Positions 1 through 12,499 of a DNA stretch of 64,000 nt are shown one piece after another (position 1 is the first letter of the stretch; every line of letters starts with the position of its first letter). This stretch comes from DASZTV01 sp035547515 (lineage in GTDB: Bacteria > Actinomycetota > Actinomycetes > JAFAQI01). The position numbers were made by a program, and so were the translations under genes. The stretch spans positions 15,081 to 79,080 of the forward strand of contig DASZUS010000011.1 in NCBI GenBank assembly GCA_035547515.1, given 5' to 3'. A model generated the notes under the pieces. The model was not told the DNA's origin and ran no database searches. It saw only the letters and a program-made list of their open reading frames with translations.

Positions 1-201
1 GCCACCGATCTTCCGGTCGGCGTCGGCCTCGGCGTCTCGAACGGAGCACAGGCGGCCGAGACCGCGGGCTATGCCGACGGCGTGATCGTCGGGTCTGCCC
101 TGGTTCGCTGCCTGCTCGACGCGAGGAGTCCGTCCGCGGGCGCCGCAGCGGTGGGATCCCTGGCGAGCGAGCTCGCGGCCGGCGTGCGCGCCGCTCGCTG
201 A
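1..201 (+). CDS. trpA: Tryptophan synthase alpha chain, C-terminal fragment
   Basis: The reading frame is open from the first base and ends at TGA (199-201), giving the last 66 residues. The segment PVGVGLGVSNGAQA followed by ADGVIVGSALVR is the typical C-terminal phosphate-binding part of the TrpA TIM barrel, which cleaves indole-3-glycerol phosphate to indole for the beta subunit. The start lies outside the window. A trpA-lgt neighbourhood is common in actinobacteria, which supports the call. It is partial only because the window is cut here; there is no sign of damage. Confidence 0.9.
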   Translation, partial: ATDLPVGVGLGVSNGAQAAETAGYADGVIVGSALVRCLLDARSPSAGAAAVGSLASELAAGVRAAR

Positions 202-212
202 CCCGCTCTCAC

Positions 213-218
213 TAAGGT
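213..218 (+). promoter_or_regulatory. -10 element (TAAGGT) for a leaderless lgt transcript
   Basis: TAAGGT fits the actinobacterial TANNNT -10 consensus and lies 8 nt before the lgt ATG, with no Shine-Dalgarno between. This suggests that lgt can be transcribed as a leaderless mRNA independently of trpA. No good -35 is visible. Inference only. Confidence 0.4.
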
Positions 219-226
219 CGGTCGGA

Positions 227-1069
227 ATGCTGCCCGCCTACATCCCGAGCCCGTCGCGCAACCTGGTCCACATCGGGCCGTTCCCGGTTCGCTTCTACGC
301 GCTGTGCATCATCGCCGGCGTCATCGCAGCGGCGGTCATCGGCGACCGGCGCTTCGTTGCGCGCGGCGGGCGCAAGGGCGCGATCGCCGATGTCGCCACC
401 TGGGCGGTCCCGTTCGGGCTGGTCGGAGCGCGGATCTATCACCTGGTGACGAACCCCGAGCTCTACTGGGGCAAGAACGGCCAGGGCACGCTCGCCGCGC
501 TGAAGATCTGGGACGGCGGCCTCGGCATCTGGGGTGCCGTGCTGATGGGCGCGCTCGGCGCGTGGCTGGCCTGCCGGCACTACCACCTGAGCTTCGCCAT
601 GGTCGCCGACTCGCTGGCTCCGGCCCTACCGGTCGCGCAGGCGCTCGGGCGGTGGGGGAACTGGTTCAACCAGGAGCTCTACGGCCGGCCGACGTCGCTG
701 CCCTGGGGGCTGCACATCGACCCGGCGCACCGGCCGATGACGGCCTCCGGCACCTACATCGCGAAGTACCAGCTCGACGCGTACTACCAGCCGACATTTC
801 TCTACGAGTCGATCTGGGACATCGGCGTCGCCCTCGTCGTGGTCTGGGCCGACCGTCGCTGGCACTTCACGAAGGGCCGCGCGTTCGCGCTCTACGTGAT
901 GCTCTACACGGTCGGCCGCGGATGGATCGAGGCGTTGCGCATCGACGACGCGCACAAGTTCCTCGGACTGCGGCTCAACGACTGGACCAGCGTCGTCGTC
1001 TTCGTCGCGGCGGCGGCGTACTTCTATCTCGCCGGGCGAAAGGACACCACTGAGGAGGCCGCCGAATGA
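227..1069 (+). CDS. lgt: Prolipoprotein diacylglyceryl transferase
   Basis: A 280-residue polytopic inner-membrane enzyme that transfers diacylglycerol from phosphatidylglycerol to the lipobox cysteine of prolipoproteins. The Lgt signature GRWGNWFNQELYG is at residues 141-153 and contains the conserved Arg; QPTFLYES follows at about 188, and a C-terminal GRGWIEALR matches the region of the second essential Arg. The E. coli active-site His region (HGG) reads IWGA here (101-104), so that His is absent. The ATG at 227 is 25 nt after trpA; the stop overlaps the next gene by ATGA. A likely substrate in this window is the LivK-type lipoprotein at 8905. Confidence 0.95.
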   Translation: MLPAYIPSPSRNLVHIGPFPVRFYALCIIAGVIAAAVIGDRRFVARGGRKGAIADVATWAVPFGLVGARIYHLVTNPELYWGKNGQGTLAALKIWDGGLGIWGAVLMGALGAWLACRHYHLSFAMVADSLAPALPVAQALGRWGNWFNQELYGRPTSLPWGLHIDPAHRPMTASGTYIAKYQLDAYYQPTFLYESIWDIGVALVVVWADRRWHFTKGRAFALYVMLYTVGRGWIEALRIDDAHKFLGLRLNDWTSVVVFVAAAAYFYLAGRKDTTEEAAE

Positions 1070-1797
1070 GGGAGTCGATGCCCGCCGTCGCGGGCGGCGG
1101 TAGTGAGATCCACCACTCTCACCGCGACGTCAACGCCGGCAAGCTCCGCCCCGCAGTATTCGGCGCGATGGACGGCCTGGTCTCCAACGGCGCGCTCGTC
1201 GCGGGCGTCGCCGGCGCGAGCGCACCCACCCATCAGGTGATCGTCGCGGGCATGGCGGGCCTGCTGTCCGGGTCGTTCTCGATGGCGGTCGGCGAGTGGA
1301 CCTCAGTGGCATCGCAGACCCACCTCGTCCAGTCCGAGATCGACAAGGAGCGCGAGGAGATCGAGCGAAGCCCGGCGGCCGAGGAGCGCGAGCTTGCCGG
1401 GCTGTTCCGCCGCCGGGGCTTGCCGCGCGAGCTGGCCGAACGGGTGGCGCGCGAGGTCTCGAAGGATCCCGACGAGGCATGGCGGGTGCACGTCCGCGAA
1501 GAGCTCGGCGTGGACCCCGACGAGCAGCCCTCGCCGTACGTCGCCGCTGCGCTGTCCTTCGTGACCTTCGCCTTCGGCGCCGTGGTGCCGTTGCTGCCGT
1601 TCCTGCTGGGCGCGCACACCCTGCTGTGGTCGATCGGGCTTGGCGCGCTGCTCCTGCTCGTGATGGGCGGCGCCGTCGCGCACTTCACCAACCGGCCGCC
1701 GGTCGTCGGCGCGCTGCGCCAGCTGGTGCTCGGCTCGGCCACGGTCGCCGTGGTCTACGGAGTCGGTCACGGGATTGGCGCCGGCGTATCGGGGTAG
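1066..1797 (+). CDS. VIT1/CCC1 family transporter (iron/manganese)
   Basis: A 243-residue membrane protein of the VIT (vacuolar iron transporter) family. The N-terminal stretch AVFGAMDGLVSNGALVAGVAG and the following SGSFSMAVGEWTSVASQ are family hallmarks; an acidic and basic cytoplasmic region (about 85-150, many Glu) lies between TM2 and TM3 and corresponds to the metal-binding domain; three hydrophobic helices follow. Family members move Fe2+ or Mn2+ out of the cytoplasm. The start codon overlaps the lgt stop (ATGA), so it is probably translationally coupled to lgt. Substrate not provable from sequence. Confidence 0.85.
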   Translation: MRESMPAVAGGGSEIHHSHRDVNAGKLRPAVFGAMDGLVSNGALVAGVAGASAPTHQVIVAGMAGLLSGSFSMAVGEWTSVASQTHLVQSEIDKEREEIERSPAAEERELAGLFRRRGLPRELAERVAREVSKDPDEAWRVHVREELGVDPDEQPSPYVAAALSFVTFAFGAVVPLLPFLLGAHTLLWSIGLGALLLLVMGGAVAHFTNRPPVVGALRQLVLGSATVAVVYGVGHGIGAGVSG

Positions 1798-1844
1798 GAC
1801 GGCCCTGCTCCGCTCGCGCGACAGTTATCAGTTGGTCCGGTTCC

Positions 1845-1860
1845 GTAACGCTGGGGTAAC
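1845..1860 (+). promoter_or_regulatory. Putative GlnR box upstream of gltBD
   Basis: GTAAC (1845-1849), six bases, GTAAC (1856-1860). This fits the actinobacterial GlnR operator gTnAC-N6-GnAAC. A TANNNT element (TAACCT, 1857-1862) overlaps the second half-site and could be the gltB -10, with TTGGTC at 1832-1837 as a poor -35 (spacing 19). A box over the -10 would suggest repression rather than activation. The same arrangement is found upstream of the liv operon at 8806. GlnR itself is not in the window, so this is inference. Confidence 0.5.
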
Positions 1861-1965
1861 CTGATCTGGCTGGGCCGACGCCGTCCCGCACCACGTATCC
1901 GCCACCGCACAGCCGCACCCCGGGCCGTGCGCGCGCCGTGTGCCGAGTTCGAAGGACGGGTCGAT

Positions 1966-6496
<4,531 letters not shown>

Positions 6497-6504
<8 letters not shown>

Positions 6505-7939
6505 CCCCCGAGGCTTCCTGACAACACCACGCGAGACGCCGAAGCGGCGGCCCGTCGACGTACGCATCTCCGACTGGCGAGAGGTCTACCAGGACTTCCC
6601 GCCGGAGAAGCTGCAGAAGCAAGCCGGTCGCTGCATGGACTGCGGCATCCCGTTCTGCCACCAGGGCTGCCCGCTGGGGAACCTGATCCCGGAGTGGAAC
6701 GACCTGGTCTGGCGCGACGACTGGCGCGAGGCGATCGAGCGGCTGCACGCGACGAACAACTTCCCGGAGTTCACCGGCCGGCTCTGCCCCGCGCCGTGCG
6801 AGAGCGCGTGCGTTCTCGGCATCAACTCCGACCCGGTGACGATCAAGCAGGTCGAGGTGGAGATCGTCGACCGCGCCTGGGACGAGGGGTGGATCTCACC
6901 GCAGGTCGCCGAGCGGCTGTCCGGCAAGACGGTCGGCGTCGTCGGCTCCGGCCCGGCCGGGCTGGCGGCCGCGCAGCAGCTCACCCGAGCCGGTCACACC
7001 GTCGTGGTCTATGAGCGCGCGGACAGGATCGGCGGCCTGCTGCGCTACGGCATCCCCGAGTTCAAGATGGAGAAGCGCCACCTCGACCTGCGGCTGCTGC
7101 AGATGGAGGAGGAGGGCACCCGGTTTCGCGCTGGGGTCAACGTGGGTGTTGACATCACCGCGGAGCAGCTGCGCAAGCGGCACGACGCGATCGTGCTCGC
7201 CGGCGGATCGACGGTGCCGCGCGATCTCGACGTACCGGGCCGGGATCTCAAGGGCATCTACCCGGCGATGGACTACCTGCCACTGGCGAACCGGGTGCAG
7301 CAGGGCGACATCGACGCGCCGCCGATCTCGGCTGCCGGCAAGGACGTGATCATCCTCGGCGGCGGCGACACCGGTGCCGACTGCCTCGGTACGGCGTTGC
7401 GGCAGGGCGCGAAGTCGGTCACGCAGCTCGAGATCCTGCAGCGGCCACCGGAGCAGCGCTCCGAGTCGATGCCATGGCCGACGTACCCGATGATCTACCG
7501 CGTCTCCAGCGCTCACGAAGAGGGCGGCGAGCGGGTCTACGCGGTCTCGACGCAGCGTTTCAACGGCGACGCCGACGGCCGGGTGTGCGGGCTCGTGATC
7601 AGTGAGGTCGACGCGAAGTTCAACCCGATCGAGGGCACCGAGAAGGAGCTCCCGGCGCAGCTGGTGCTGCTCGCGATGGGCTTCGTCGGGCCGGAGAAGG
7701 GCGCGCTGCTCGGGGGCCTCGGGGTCTCCTACGACGCGCGGGGCAACGTGGCTCGTGACAGCGACTGGATGACCGACAGCGACGGCGTCTTCGTCTGCGG
7801 CGACATGGGCCGCGGACAGTCGCTCATCGTCTGGGCGATTGCCGAGGGCCGCGCCTGTGCCGCGTCGGTCGACCGCTGGCTGATGGGTGACACCCAGCTG
7901 CCATCGCCGGTGCTCCCCACCGACCGCCCGATCGCATAG
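6497..7939 (+). CDS. gltD: Glutamate synthase small subunit
   Basis: 480 residues, the NADPH-oxidising partner of GltB. The N-terminal Fe-S domain has CMDCGIPFCHQGCP (about 48-61) and CPAPCESACVLGIN (about 97-110); the FAD-binding fold starts at GVVGSGPAGLAAA (about 150) and the NADPH-binding fold has ILGGGDTGADCLG (about 289). The C-terminal VFVCGDMGRGQSLIVWAI is the FAD contact typical of this family. The ATG lies inside the gltB stop region (8-nt overlap), so the two are translationally coupled and made in step. The gene ends 4 nt before a 24-bp palindrome. Confidence 0.96.
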
Positions 7940-7943
7940 GCCA

Positions 7944-8047
7944 TTTCCTCGAAGTAGCACATGACCGGTGGCCGCCGCCGCCCGAAACTGGACAGTCGGT
8001 GACGATCCGCCACCGATCCGCGGCGGTCATGTGCTACTTCGAGGAAA
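7944..8047. repeat. Dispersed palindrome, copy 1 (24-bp arms)
   Basis: A perfect 24-bp inverted repeat: 7944-7967 (TTTCCTCGAAGTAGCACATG, then ACCG) pairs with 8024-8047, around a 56-nt GC-rich loop. The same arm sequence recurs at 21261-21283. It sits between gltD (+) and the tRNA (-), which converge on it, so as RNA it could act as a two-way terminator, although no U-tract follows. No transposase or coding sequence lies inside. Confidence 0.85.
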
Positions 8048-8053
8048 ATCCGG

Positions 8054-8127
8054 TGCCCCGGGTCGGACTCGAACCGACACTGAACGGTGTTTGAGACCGC
8101 GACCTCTACCGATTGGGTTACCGGGGC
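8054..8127 (-). tRNA. tRNA with anticodon CAA (Leu by code), short variable loop
   Basis: A 74-nt cloverleaf on the minus strand: acceptor GCCCCGG/CCGGGGC with discriminator A, D-arm ACC/GGT with GG in the loop, anticodon stem GCGGT/ACCGT with loop CTCAAAC (anticodon at 8091-8093), a five-base variable loop TCAGT, and a T-arm GTCGG-TTCGAGT-CCGAC. CCA is not encoded (CCG follows). CAA reads UUG, leucine, but bacterial tRNA-Leu normally carries a long class II variable arm; this one is class I in shape. The identity is therefore uncertain. It is convergent with gltD, and the downstream palindrome may end its transcript. Confidence 0.88.
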
Positions 8128-8140
8128 CGGCAACGCGCAA

Positions 8141-8146
8141 AGTGTA
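8141..8146 (-). promoter_or_regulatory. Putative -10 (TACACT) of the tRNA gene
   Basis: On the minus strand TACACT (TANNNT) lies 13 nt before the mature 5' end of the tRNA, a suitable distance for a short 5' leader removed by RNase P. The -35 region (TCACCC at 18 nt spacing) is poor. Confidence 0.4.
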
Positions 8147-8162
8147 GGAAACACGCCGTCGA

Positions 8163-8168
8163 TAGGGT
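8163..8168 (+). promoter_or_regulatory. -10 element (TAGGGT) for leaderless pdtaR
   Basis: TAGGGT is followed by six bases and then the GTG start at 8175, with no Shine-Dalgarno. The transcript would begin at or next to the start codon. Confidence 0.45.
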
Positions 8169-8174
8169 GATCGC

Positions 8175-8765
8175 GTGCCAACGGGGTCGCAGCGGCGGGT
8201 GCTGATCGCCGAGGATGAGGCGCTGATCCGCCTTGATCTCAAGGAGATGCTCGAGGAGGAGGGCTACGTCGTCGTCGGTGAAGCGGGCGACGGCCAGCAG
8301 GCCATCGACCTGGCGACCGAGACCAAGCCCGACGTCGTGATCCTCGACGTGAAGATGCCCGTCCTCGACGGCATCACCGCCGCCCAGCGGATCACCGCCG
8401 ACGACATCTCGCCGGTCGTCATGCTCACCGCATTCAGCCAGCGCGACCTCGTCGAGCGCGCCGTCGAGGCGGGTGCCATGGCGTACGTCGTGAAGCCGTT
8501 CGGTAAGGCCGACCTCCTGCCGGCGATCGAGGTGTCGATCAGCCGCCACCAGCAGATGCGCGCGCTCAGTGGCGAGGTGGCTGATCTGACCGAGCGGCTC
8601 GAGACCCGCAAGATCCTCGACCGCGCGAAGGGCCGGCTGCAGGCCGAGCAGGGGATGACCGAGCCCGAGGCGTTCCGGTGGATCCAGAAGGCGGCGATGG
8701 ACGGTCGCCGATCCATGCGCGAGGTGGCGGAAGCGGTCCTGGCGCAAGCCGAGCTGTCAGGCTGA
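8175..8765 (+). CDS. pdtaR: Response regulator with ANTAR RNA-binding output
   Basis: 196 residues. The receiver domain (about 7-122) has the acidic pair E13/D14, phospho-acceptor D58 (VVILDVKMP), the Thr of MLTAF and the Lys of VVKPF. A helical linker leads to an ANTAR domain (about 138-192: RAKGRLQAEQGMTEPEAFRW, then AAMDGRRSMREVA). ANTAR proteins bind paired hexaloop hairpins and block termination. The length and the neighbourhood (upstream of polA-rpsA-coaE) match mycobacterial PdtaR (Rv1626 type). No cognate histidine kinase lies next to it, as is usual for this orphan regulator. The leaderless GTG start is set by the -10 at 8163. Confidence 0.92.
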   Translation: MPTGSQRRVLIAEDEALIRLDLKEMLEEEGYVVVGEAGDGQQAIDLATETKPDVVILDVKMPVLDGITAAQRITADDISPVVMLTAFSQRDLVERAVEAGAMAYVVKPFGKADLLPAIEVSISRHQQMRALSGEVADLTERLETRKILDRAKGRLQAEQGMTEPEAFRWIQKAAMDGRRSMREVAEAVLAQAELSG

Positions 8766-8805
8766 ATCCGTCGCCCGCAACGGGGAAGGACCGTCGCAAT
8801 CATTT

Positions 8806-8821
8806 GTAACGACCTGGCAAC
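8806..8821 (+). promoter_or_regulatory. Putative GlnR box upstream of the liv operon
   Basis: GTAAC (8806-8810), six bases, GCAAC (8817-8821): a match to gTnAC-N6-GnAAC, with the same half-site spacing as the site at 1845 before gltBD. A TANNNT element (TAGGTT, 8859-8864) lies downstream; with a start near 8871 the box would be centred near -58, suitable for an activator, and no convincing -35 is seen. It implies nitrogen-limitation control of the transporter. Inference. Confidence 0.5.
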
Positions 8822-8904
8822 GGTTGCAGCAGAGACTGCTGTGACGGTGTTCGGGCGCTAGGTTGCGCTTCGAACCAGGAATCGGCCTGTTGAGAGGAGC
8901 AAGG

Positions 8905-10137
8905 ATGCGGACCGGTCGATCACTTCGACTTGTCGCCCCGCTCGCCCTCGCCGCGATCGCGGCGACCGCTTGCGGGAGCAGCTCGAGCGGTGGCTCGGGC
9001 AACGGCGGTGGTTCCGGCAGCGGCTCGGAGCCCACCTTCACGATCGCCTACCAGGGCCCGCTGTCCGGTGGCAACCAGCAGCTCGGTCTGAACATGTCCT
9101 ACGCGGTGAAGCTGGCGATCAACCAGGCCAACGCCGGTACGACGTTCGGCACGCTGCCCTTCAAGCTTGCTTTCGCCCAGGAGGACGACCAGGGCTCGTC
9201 GACTGCTGCCCCTGCCGCTGTCGCGAAGATTCTGCAGATCAGCAACCTGATCGCGGTCGTCGGGCCGGCCTTCTCCGGTGCCACCGCCGCGTCTGAGCCG
9301 GCGTACTCCAAGGCCGACGTCGCGACGGTCAGCCCTTCCGCGACCGACCCGACGCTCGCCACCTCCGGTTGGCACAACTTCTTCCGGGTCGTGGCGGACG
9401 ACGACGCGCAGGGTCCCGCTGATGCGCAGTACATGGCAAAGACCGCGGGCCTGAAGAAGGTCTATGTCATCGACGACGCCAGCACGTACGGCGCCGGCCT
9501 GGCGAAGGCGTTCGTCGGCGCGGCCTCGGGCGACGGCCTGACGGTCGTCAAGCACGACACGGCACCGGGTACGACGCAGTGCCAGGCAGGCAGCGGCAAC
9601 GTGCAGCAGTACGGTCCGCTGGCCCAGAAGGTCAAGCAGTCCGGAGCCGACAGCGTGTTCTACGCCGGGTACTACTGCGACTTCGCGCTGCTGGCCAAGC
9701 AGCTGCGCAGCGCCGGGTTCACCGGCCAGCTGGTGTCCGACGACGGCAGCAACGACCCGCACTACGTGTCGAGCGCCGGGGCTTCCGTCGCCAACGGCAC
9801 GCTGCTGAGCTGCGCCTGCCAGGAGACGATCACCTCGCCCGGATTCAAGGCGTTCGCTCCCCAGTTCAAGTCGCTCGCCGGCTTCGCATCGGGGACGTAC
9901 TCCGCTGAGGCGTACGACGCGACCAACGCGATCATCGACGCGATGAAGTCGCTGGGCGCGAACCCGACGAAGGCAGGCGTCATCTCCGCGCTGCACTCGC
10001 CTGGTTTCTCCTACCAGGGCATCAGCAAGACGGTGAAGTTCGCCGCCAACGGCAACTACGCCGGATCGGCGGTGTACATGTACAAGGTGGAGAACGGCAC
10101 GATCAAGGAGCTCGGCCTGATCGGCGCGAGCAGCTGA
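8905..10137 (+). CDS. livK: Branched-chain amino-acid-type ABC transporter, lipoprotein binding protein
   Basis: 410 residues from ATG 8905, which has GAGAGGA about 8 nt upstream; an upstream in-frame start at 8863 would bury the signal peptide. The first 22 residues form a lipoprotein signal (two-Arg n-region, Ala/Leu core, ATA-C23), so Cys23 should be lipidated by Lgt. A Ser/Gly linker follows, then a Peripla_BP_6 domain (about 40-405) with the openings GPLSGGNQQLGLNMSYAVKL and VAVVGPAFSGAT-like segments. It feeds the permeases LivH and LivM. The substrate could be leucine-type amino acids, other amides or urea; the sequence alone does not decide. Confidence 0.9.
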   Translation: MRTGRSLRLVAPLALAAIAATACGSSSSGGSGNGGGSGSGSEPTFTIAYQGPLSGGNQQLGLNMSYAVKLAINQANAGTTFGTLPFKLAFAQEDDQGSSTAAPAAVAKILQISNLIAVVGPAFSGATAASEPAYSKADVATVSPSATDPTLATSGWHNFFRVVADDDAQGPADAQYMAKTAGLKKVYVIDDASTYGAGLAKAFVGAASGDGLTVVKHDTAPGTTQCQAGSGNVQQYGPLAQKVKQSGADSVFYAGYYCDFALLAKQLRSAGFTGQLVSDDGSNDPHYVSSAGASVANGTLLSCACQETITSPGFKAFAPQFKSLAGFASGTYSAEAYDATNAIIDAMKSLGANPTKAGVISALHSPGFSYQGISKTVKFAANGNYAGSAVYMYKVENGTIKELGLIGASS

Positions 10138-10149
10138 CAGATCGCTGAA

Positions 10150-10188
10150 CGATCGGGCGCCGCGGTTAGCCGTCGCGGCGCCCGATCG
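10150..10188 (+). terminator. Strong hairpin between livK and livH
   Basis: A perfect 15-bp stem (10150-10164 with 10174-10188) around a 9-nt loop, followed by TCTGTC rather than a U-run. Its position after the binding-protein gene suggests partial termination or 3'-end protection, giving more LivK than membrane subunits. Confidence 0.7.
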
Positions 10189-10229
10189 TCTGTCAGGATG
10201 CCGGGGACGATCGGAGGAGGGCGGCGACC

Positions 10230-11153
10230 GTGTGCTTGAGCCAGCACTTCTCGACGTACCTCGTCCAGGGCCTTGCCAACGGGTTCCTCTACGCGCTGAT
10301 CGCGCTCGGCTACACCCTCGTCTACGGCGTGCTCCAGCTGATCAACTTCGCGCACAGCGAGGTGTTCATGGCTGGCGGGTTCGGCGGCGTACTGGTCGCC
10401 AACCACGTCACCCACGGCCAGCCGCACGGGTTCATGTCCGTCCTGATCGTCGTCGCCGGCCTGCTGGGTGGCGGCATCGTGGGTGCGGCGACCGCGTTCG
10501 TGCTCGAGCGGGTGGCCTACCGGCCCCTCAGGCGGCGCAACGCGCCGAAGCTCGCCTACCTGATCAGCGCGATCGGGGCGTCGTTCTTTCTGCAGACGAT
10601 GGCCGGCAAGGAGTTCGGCCGCAACGGCTACGACATCGCGCCGGCGTACACGAACGGCACGGTCTTCACCATCTTCGGCGCGCAGGTCCAGACCATCGAC
10701 CTGGTCTTCGCCGGCGCGGGCATCGCGATGATGCTGCTGCTGGACCGGATCGTCGCGAAGACGCGGCTCGGCCAAGGCATCCGAGCGGTTGCCCAGGACG
10801 CGGACACCGCAGGCCTCATGGGCGTCAACATCGACCGCGTCATCGCGGTCACCTTCATCCTCGGCGGCTTGCTCGGCGGGGCCGCCGGGTACCTGTTCGG
10901 AACGCTCAACGGCGTTAGCTACACCATGGGTACCGTGCCCGGCATCAAGGCGTTCACCGCAGCCGTCCTCGGTGGCATCGGCAACATCCGCGGCGCCGTG
11001 CTCGGCGGGCTGCTCCTCGGGGTCGTCGAGAGCCTTGCGATCTCGTGCATCAACACCGACTGGACTGACGTCATCTCGTTCATCGTCTTGGTCCTCGTGC
11101 TGCTGGTACGCCCGACGGGGCTGCTCGGCGAACGTCTCGGGAGGTCGGCATGA
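10230..11153 (+). CDS. livH: Branched-chain amino-acid-type ABC permease LivH
   Basis: 307 residues, about eight hydrophobic segments. The N-terminal YALIALGYTLVYGVLQLINFAH and the later GLLGGAAGYLFG, then FTAAVLGGIGNIRGAVLGG, are characteristic of the LivH permease family. GTG 10230 follows GGAGGAGG at a spacing of about 9 nt. It forms the channel with LivM; the stop overlaps the livM start by ATGA. Confidence 0.93.
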   Translation: MCLSQHFSTYLVQGLANGFLYALIALGYTLVYGVLQLINFAHSEVFMAGGFGGVLVANHVTHGQPHGFMSVLIVVAGLLGGGIVGAATAFVLERVAYRPLRRRNAPKLAYLISAIGASFFLQTMAGKEFGRNGYDIAPAYTNGTVFTIFGAQVQTIDLVFAGAGIAMMLLLDRIVAKTRLGQGIRAVAQDADTAGLMGVNIDRVIAVTFILGGLLGGAAGYLFGTLNGVSYTMGTVPGIKAFTAAVLGGIGNIRGAVLGGLLLGVVESLAISCINTDWTDVISFIVLVLVLLVRPTGLLGERLGRSA

Positions 11154-12499
11154 GCGCAGCGTCGGCACCGGTGGCGGTACGCCGGCCGGGGCTTCTGGCG
11201 TCACCGCATCTCAAGCGCCTGCTGACCTGCCTGATGGTGGGTGTCGTGCTGGCGCTGCTAACAGGTAAGAGTGGCTCGAACCAGCACCCGGCCAGTGGCA
11301 TCACTGGCACCTTCAAGTCCGCGAACGCGTACGTCTGGATCGCTGCCGGCGCGGTCTTGTGGGCGGCGATCACCGGCTGGCAGTGGCGCGGCGTCGCGGT
11401 AGCGGAGACCTACCGCGGGCTCAGCGCCAGGCCGCGAGCGGTGTGGGCGATGCGGCCGGTGCGCTACCCGAGCTACGCCGTCCTGCTGCTCGCGGCGATC
11501 ATCGTGCCGAACTGGCTGAACGGCTTCTGGCAAGAGGTCCTGGTCGGCCAGATCGCGCCGTACGTGCTGCTGGCGATCGGCCTCAACGTCGTGGTCGGCT
11601 TCGCCGGTCTGCTCGACCTCGGCTACATCGCCTTCTACGCCGTCGGCGCGTACTCCGCGGCGTACTGGACCAACCAGCTCCCGGCACATCCGCCGTTCAC
11701 GGTCAATGTGTTCTGGGCGTTCCCGCTCGCGGTGGTCGCGGCGATGCTGGCCGGCGTGATCCTCGGCGCCCCCACGCTGCGCCTGCGCGGCGACTACCTC
11801 GCGATCGTGACCCTCGGCTTCGGCGAGATCATCCAGCTGGTCGCGGCCAACTCGAAGAGCGTCACCAACGGCTCGGAGGGGGTGGCGCCCAACTCGGTGC
11901 CGAACTTCTCCTTCCACGCCCTCGGGATCCACTACACCTGGCCGCTGGAAGTGCTGCCGGGCGGCCACATGCCGTGGTACTACCTGATCCTCGGCATCAT
12001 CGTGGTGGTCGTGATCCTGTTCCACCTGCTGGAGAACTCACGCGTCGGCCGGGCGTGGGTCGCGATCCGTGAGGACGAAGTCGCCGCCGAAGCCTGCGGG
12101 ATCAACCCGCTGAAGTACAAAGTCATGGCGTTCGCGATCGGCGCGAGCACTTCCGGGCTCGCGGGGGTCTTCTTCGCCAGCAAGACCGGTGTGTTCGACC
12201 CGTCGTCGTTCCCGTTCCAGCAGTCCGTCGTCGTACTCGTCCTCGTCATCTTCGGCGGCATGGGATCGCTGCCCGGCGCGATCATCGGCGCGGCCGTGTT
12301 GCAGTACCTGCCGCAGCTGCTGCGCAGCCACATCCAGCAACCGGACCTGTACGCCTACTACGGCGTGATCCTCATCGCGATGATGATCTTCCGGCCGCAG
12401 GGCGTCTGGCCGTCGCGGCGCCGGGCCCGGGAGATTGCGCAGGCAGAGGCCGGAGTCGGAGGCGCGGACGCCCTCGGCGCACCTGGAGCGGCGCCGTGA
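11150..12499 (+). CDS. livM: Branched-chain amino-acid-type ABC permease LivM
   Basis: 449 residues, longer than many LivM because of about 100 extra N-terminal residues with two additional hydrophobic stretches. The family core includes LLAIGLNVVVGFAGLLDLGYIAFYAVGAY-like sequence near 140-170, LRLRGDYLAIVTLGFGEI near 210 and AIREDEVAAEACGINPLKYK near 305. The C-terminal tail is Arg/Ala rich. Start and stop both overlap the neighbouring genes, giving tight translational coupling in livHMGF. Confidence 0.93.
   Translation: MSAASAPVAVRRPGLLASPHLKRLLTCLMVGVVLALLTGKSGSNQHPASGITGTFKSANAYVWIAAGAVLWAAITGWQWRGVAVAETYRGLSARPRAVWAMRPVRYPSYAVLLLAAIIVPNWLNGFWQEVLVGQIAPYVLLAIGLNVVVGFAGLLDLGYIAFYAVGAYSAAYWTNQLPAHPPFTVNVFWAFPLAVVAAMLAGVILGAPTLRLRGDYLAIVTLGFGEIIQLVAANSKSVTNGSEGVAPNSVPNFSFHALGIHYTWPLEVLPGGHMPWYYLILGIIVVVVILFHLLENSRVGRAWVAIREDEVAAEACGINPLKYKVMAFAIGASTSGLAGVFFASKTGVFDPSSFPFQQSVVVLVLVIFGGMGSLPGAIIGAAVLQYLPQLLRSHIQQPDLYAYYGVILIAMMIFRPQGVWPSRRRAREIAQAEAGVGGADALGAPGAAP

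Noticed and set aside
8054..8127. tRNA as an integration site for a mobile element
   Set aside because: No integrase, no duplicated tRNA 3' end; the neighbouring genes are conserved housekeeping genes.
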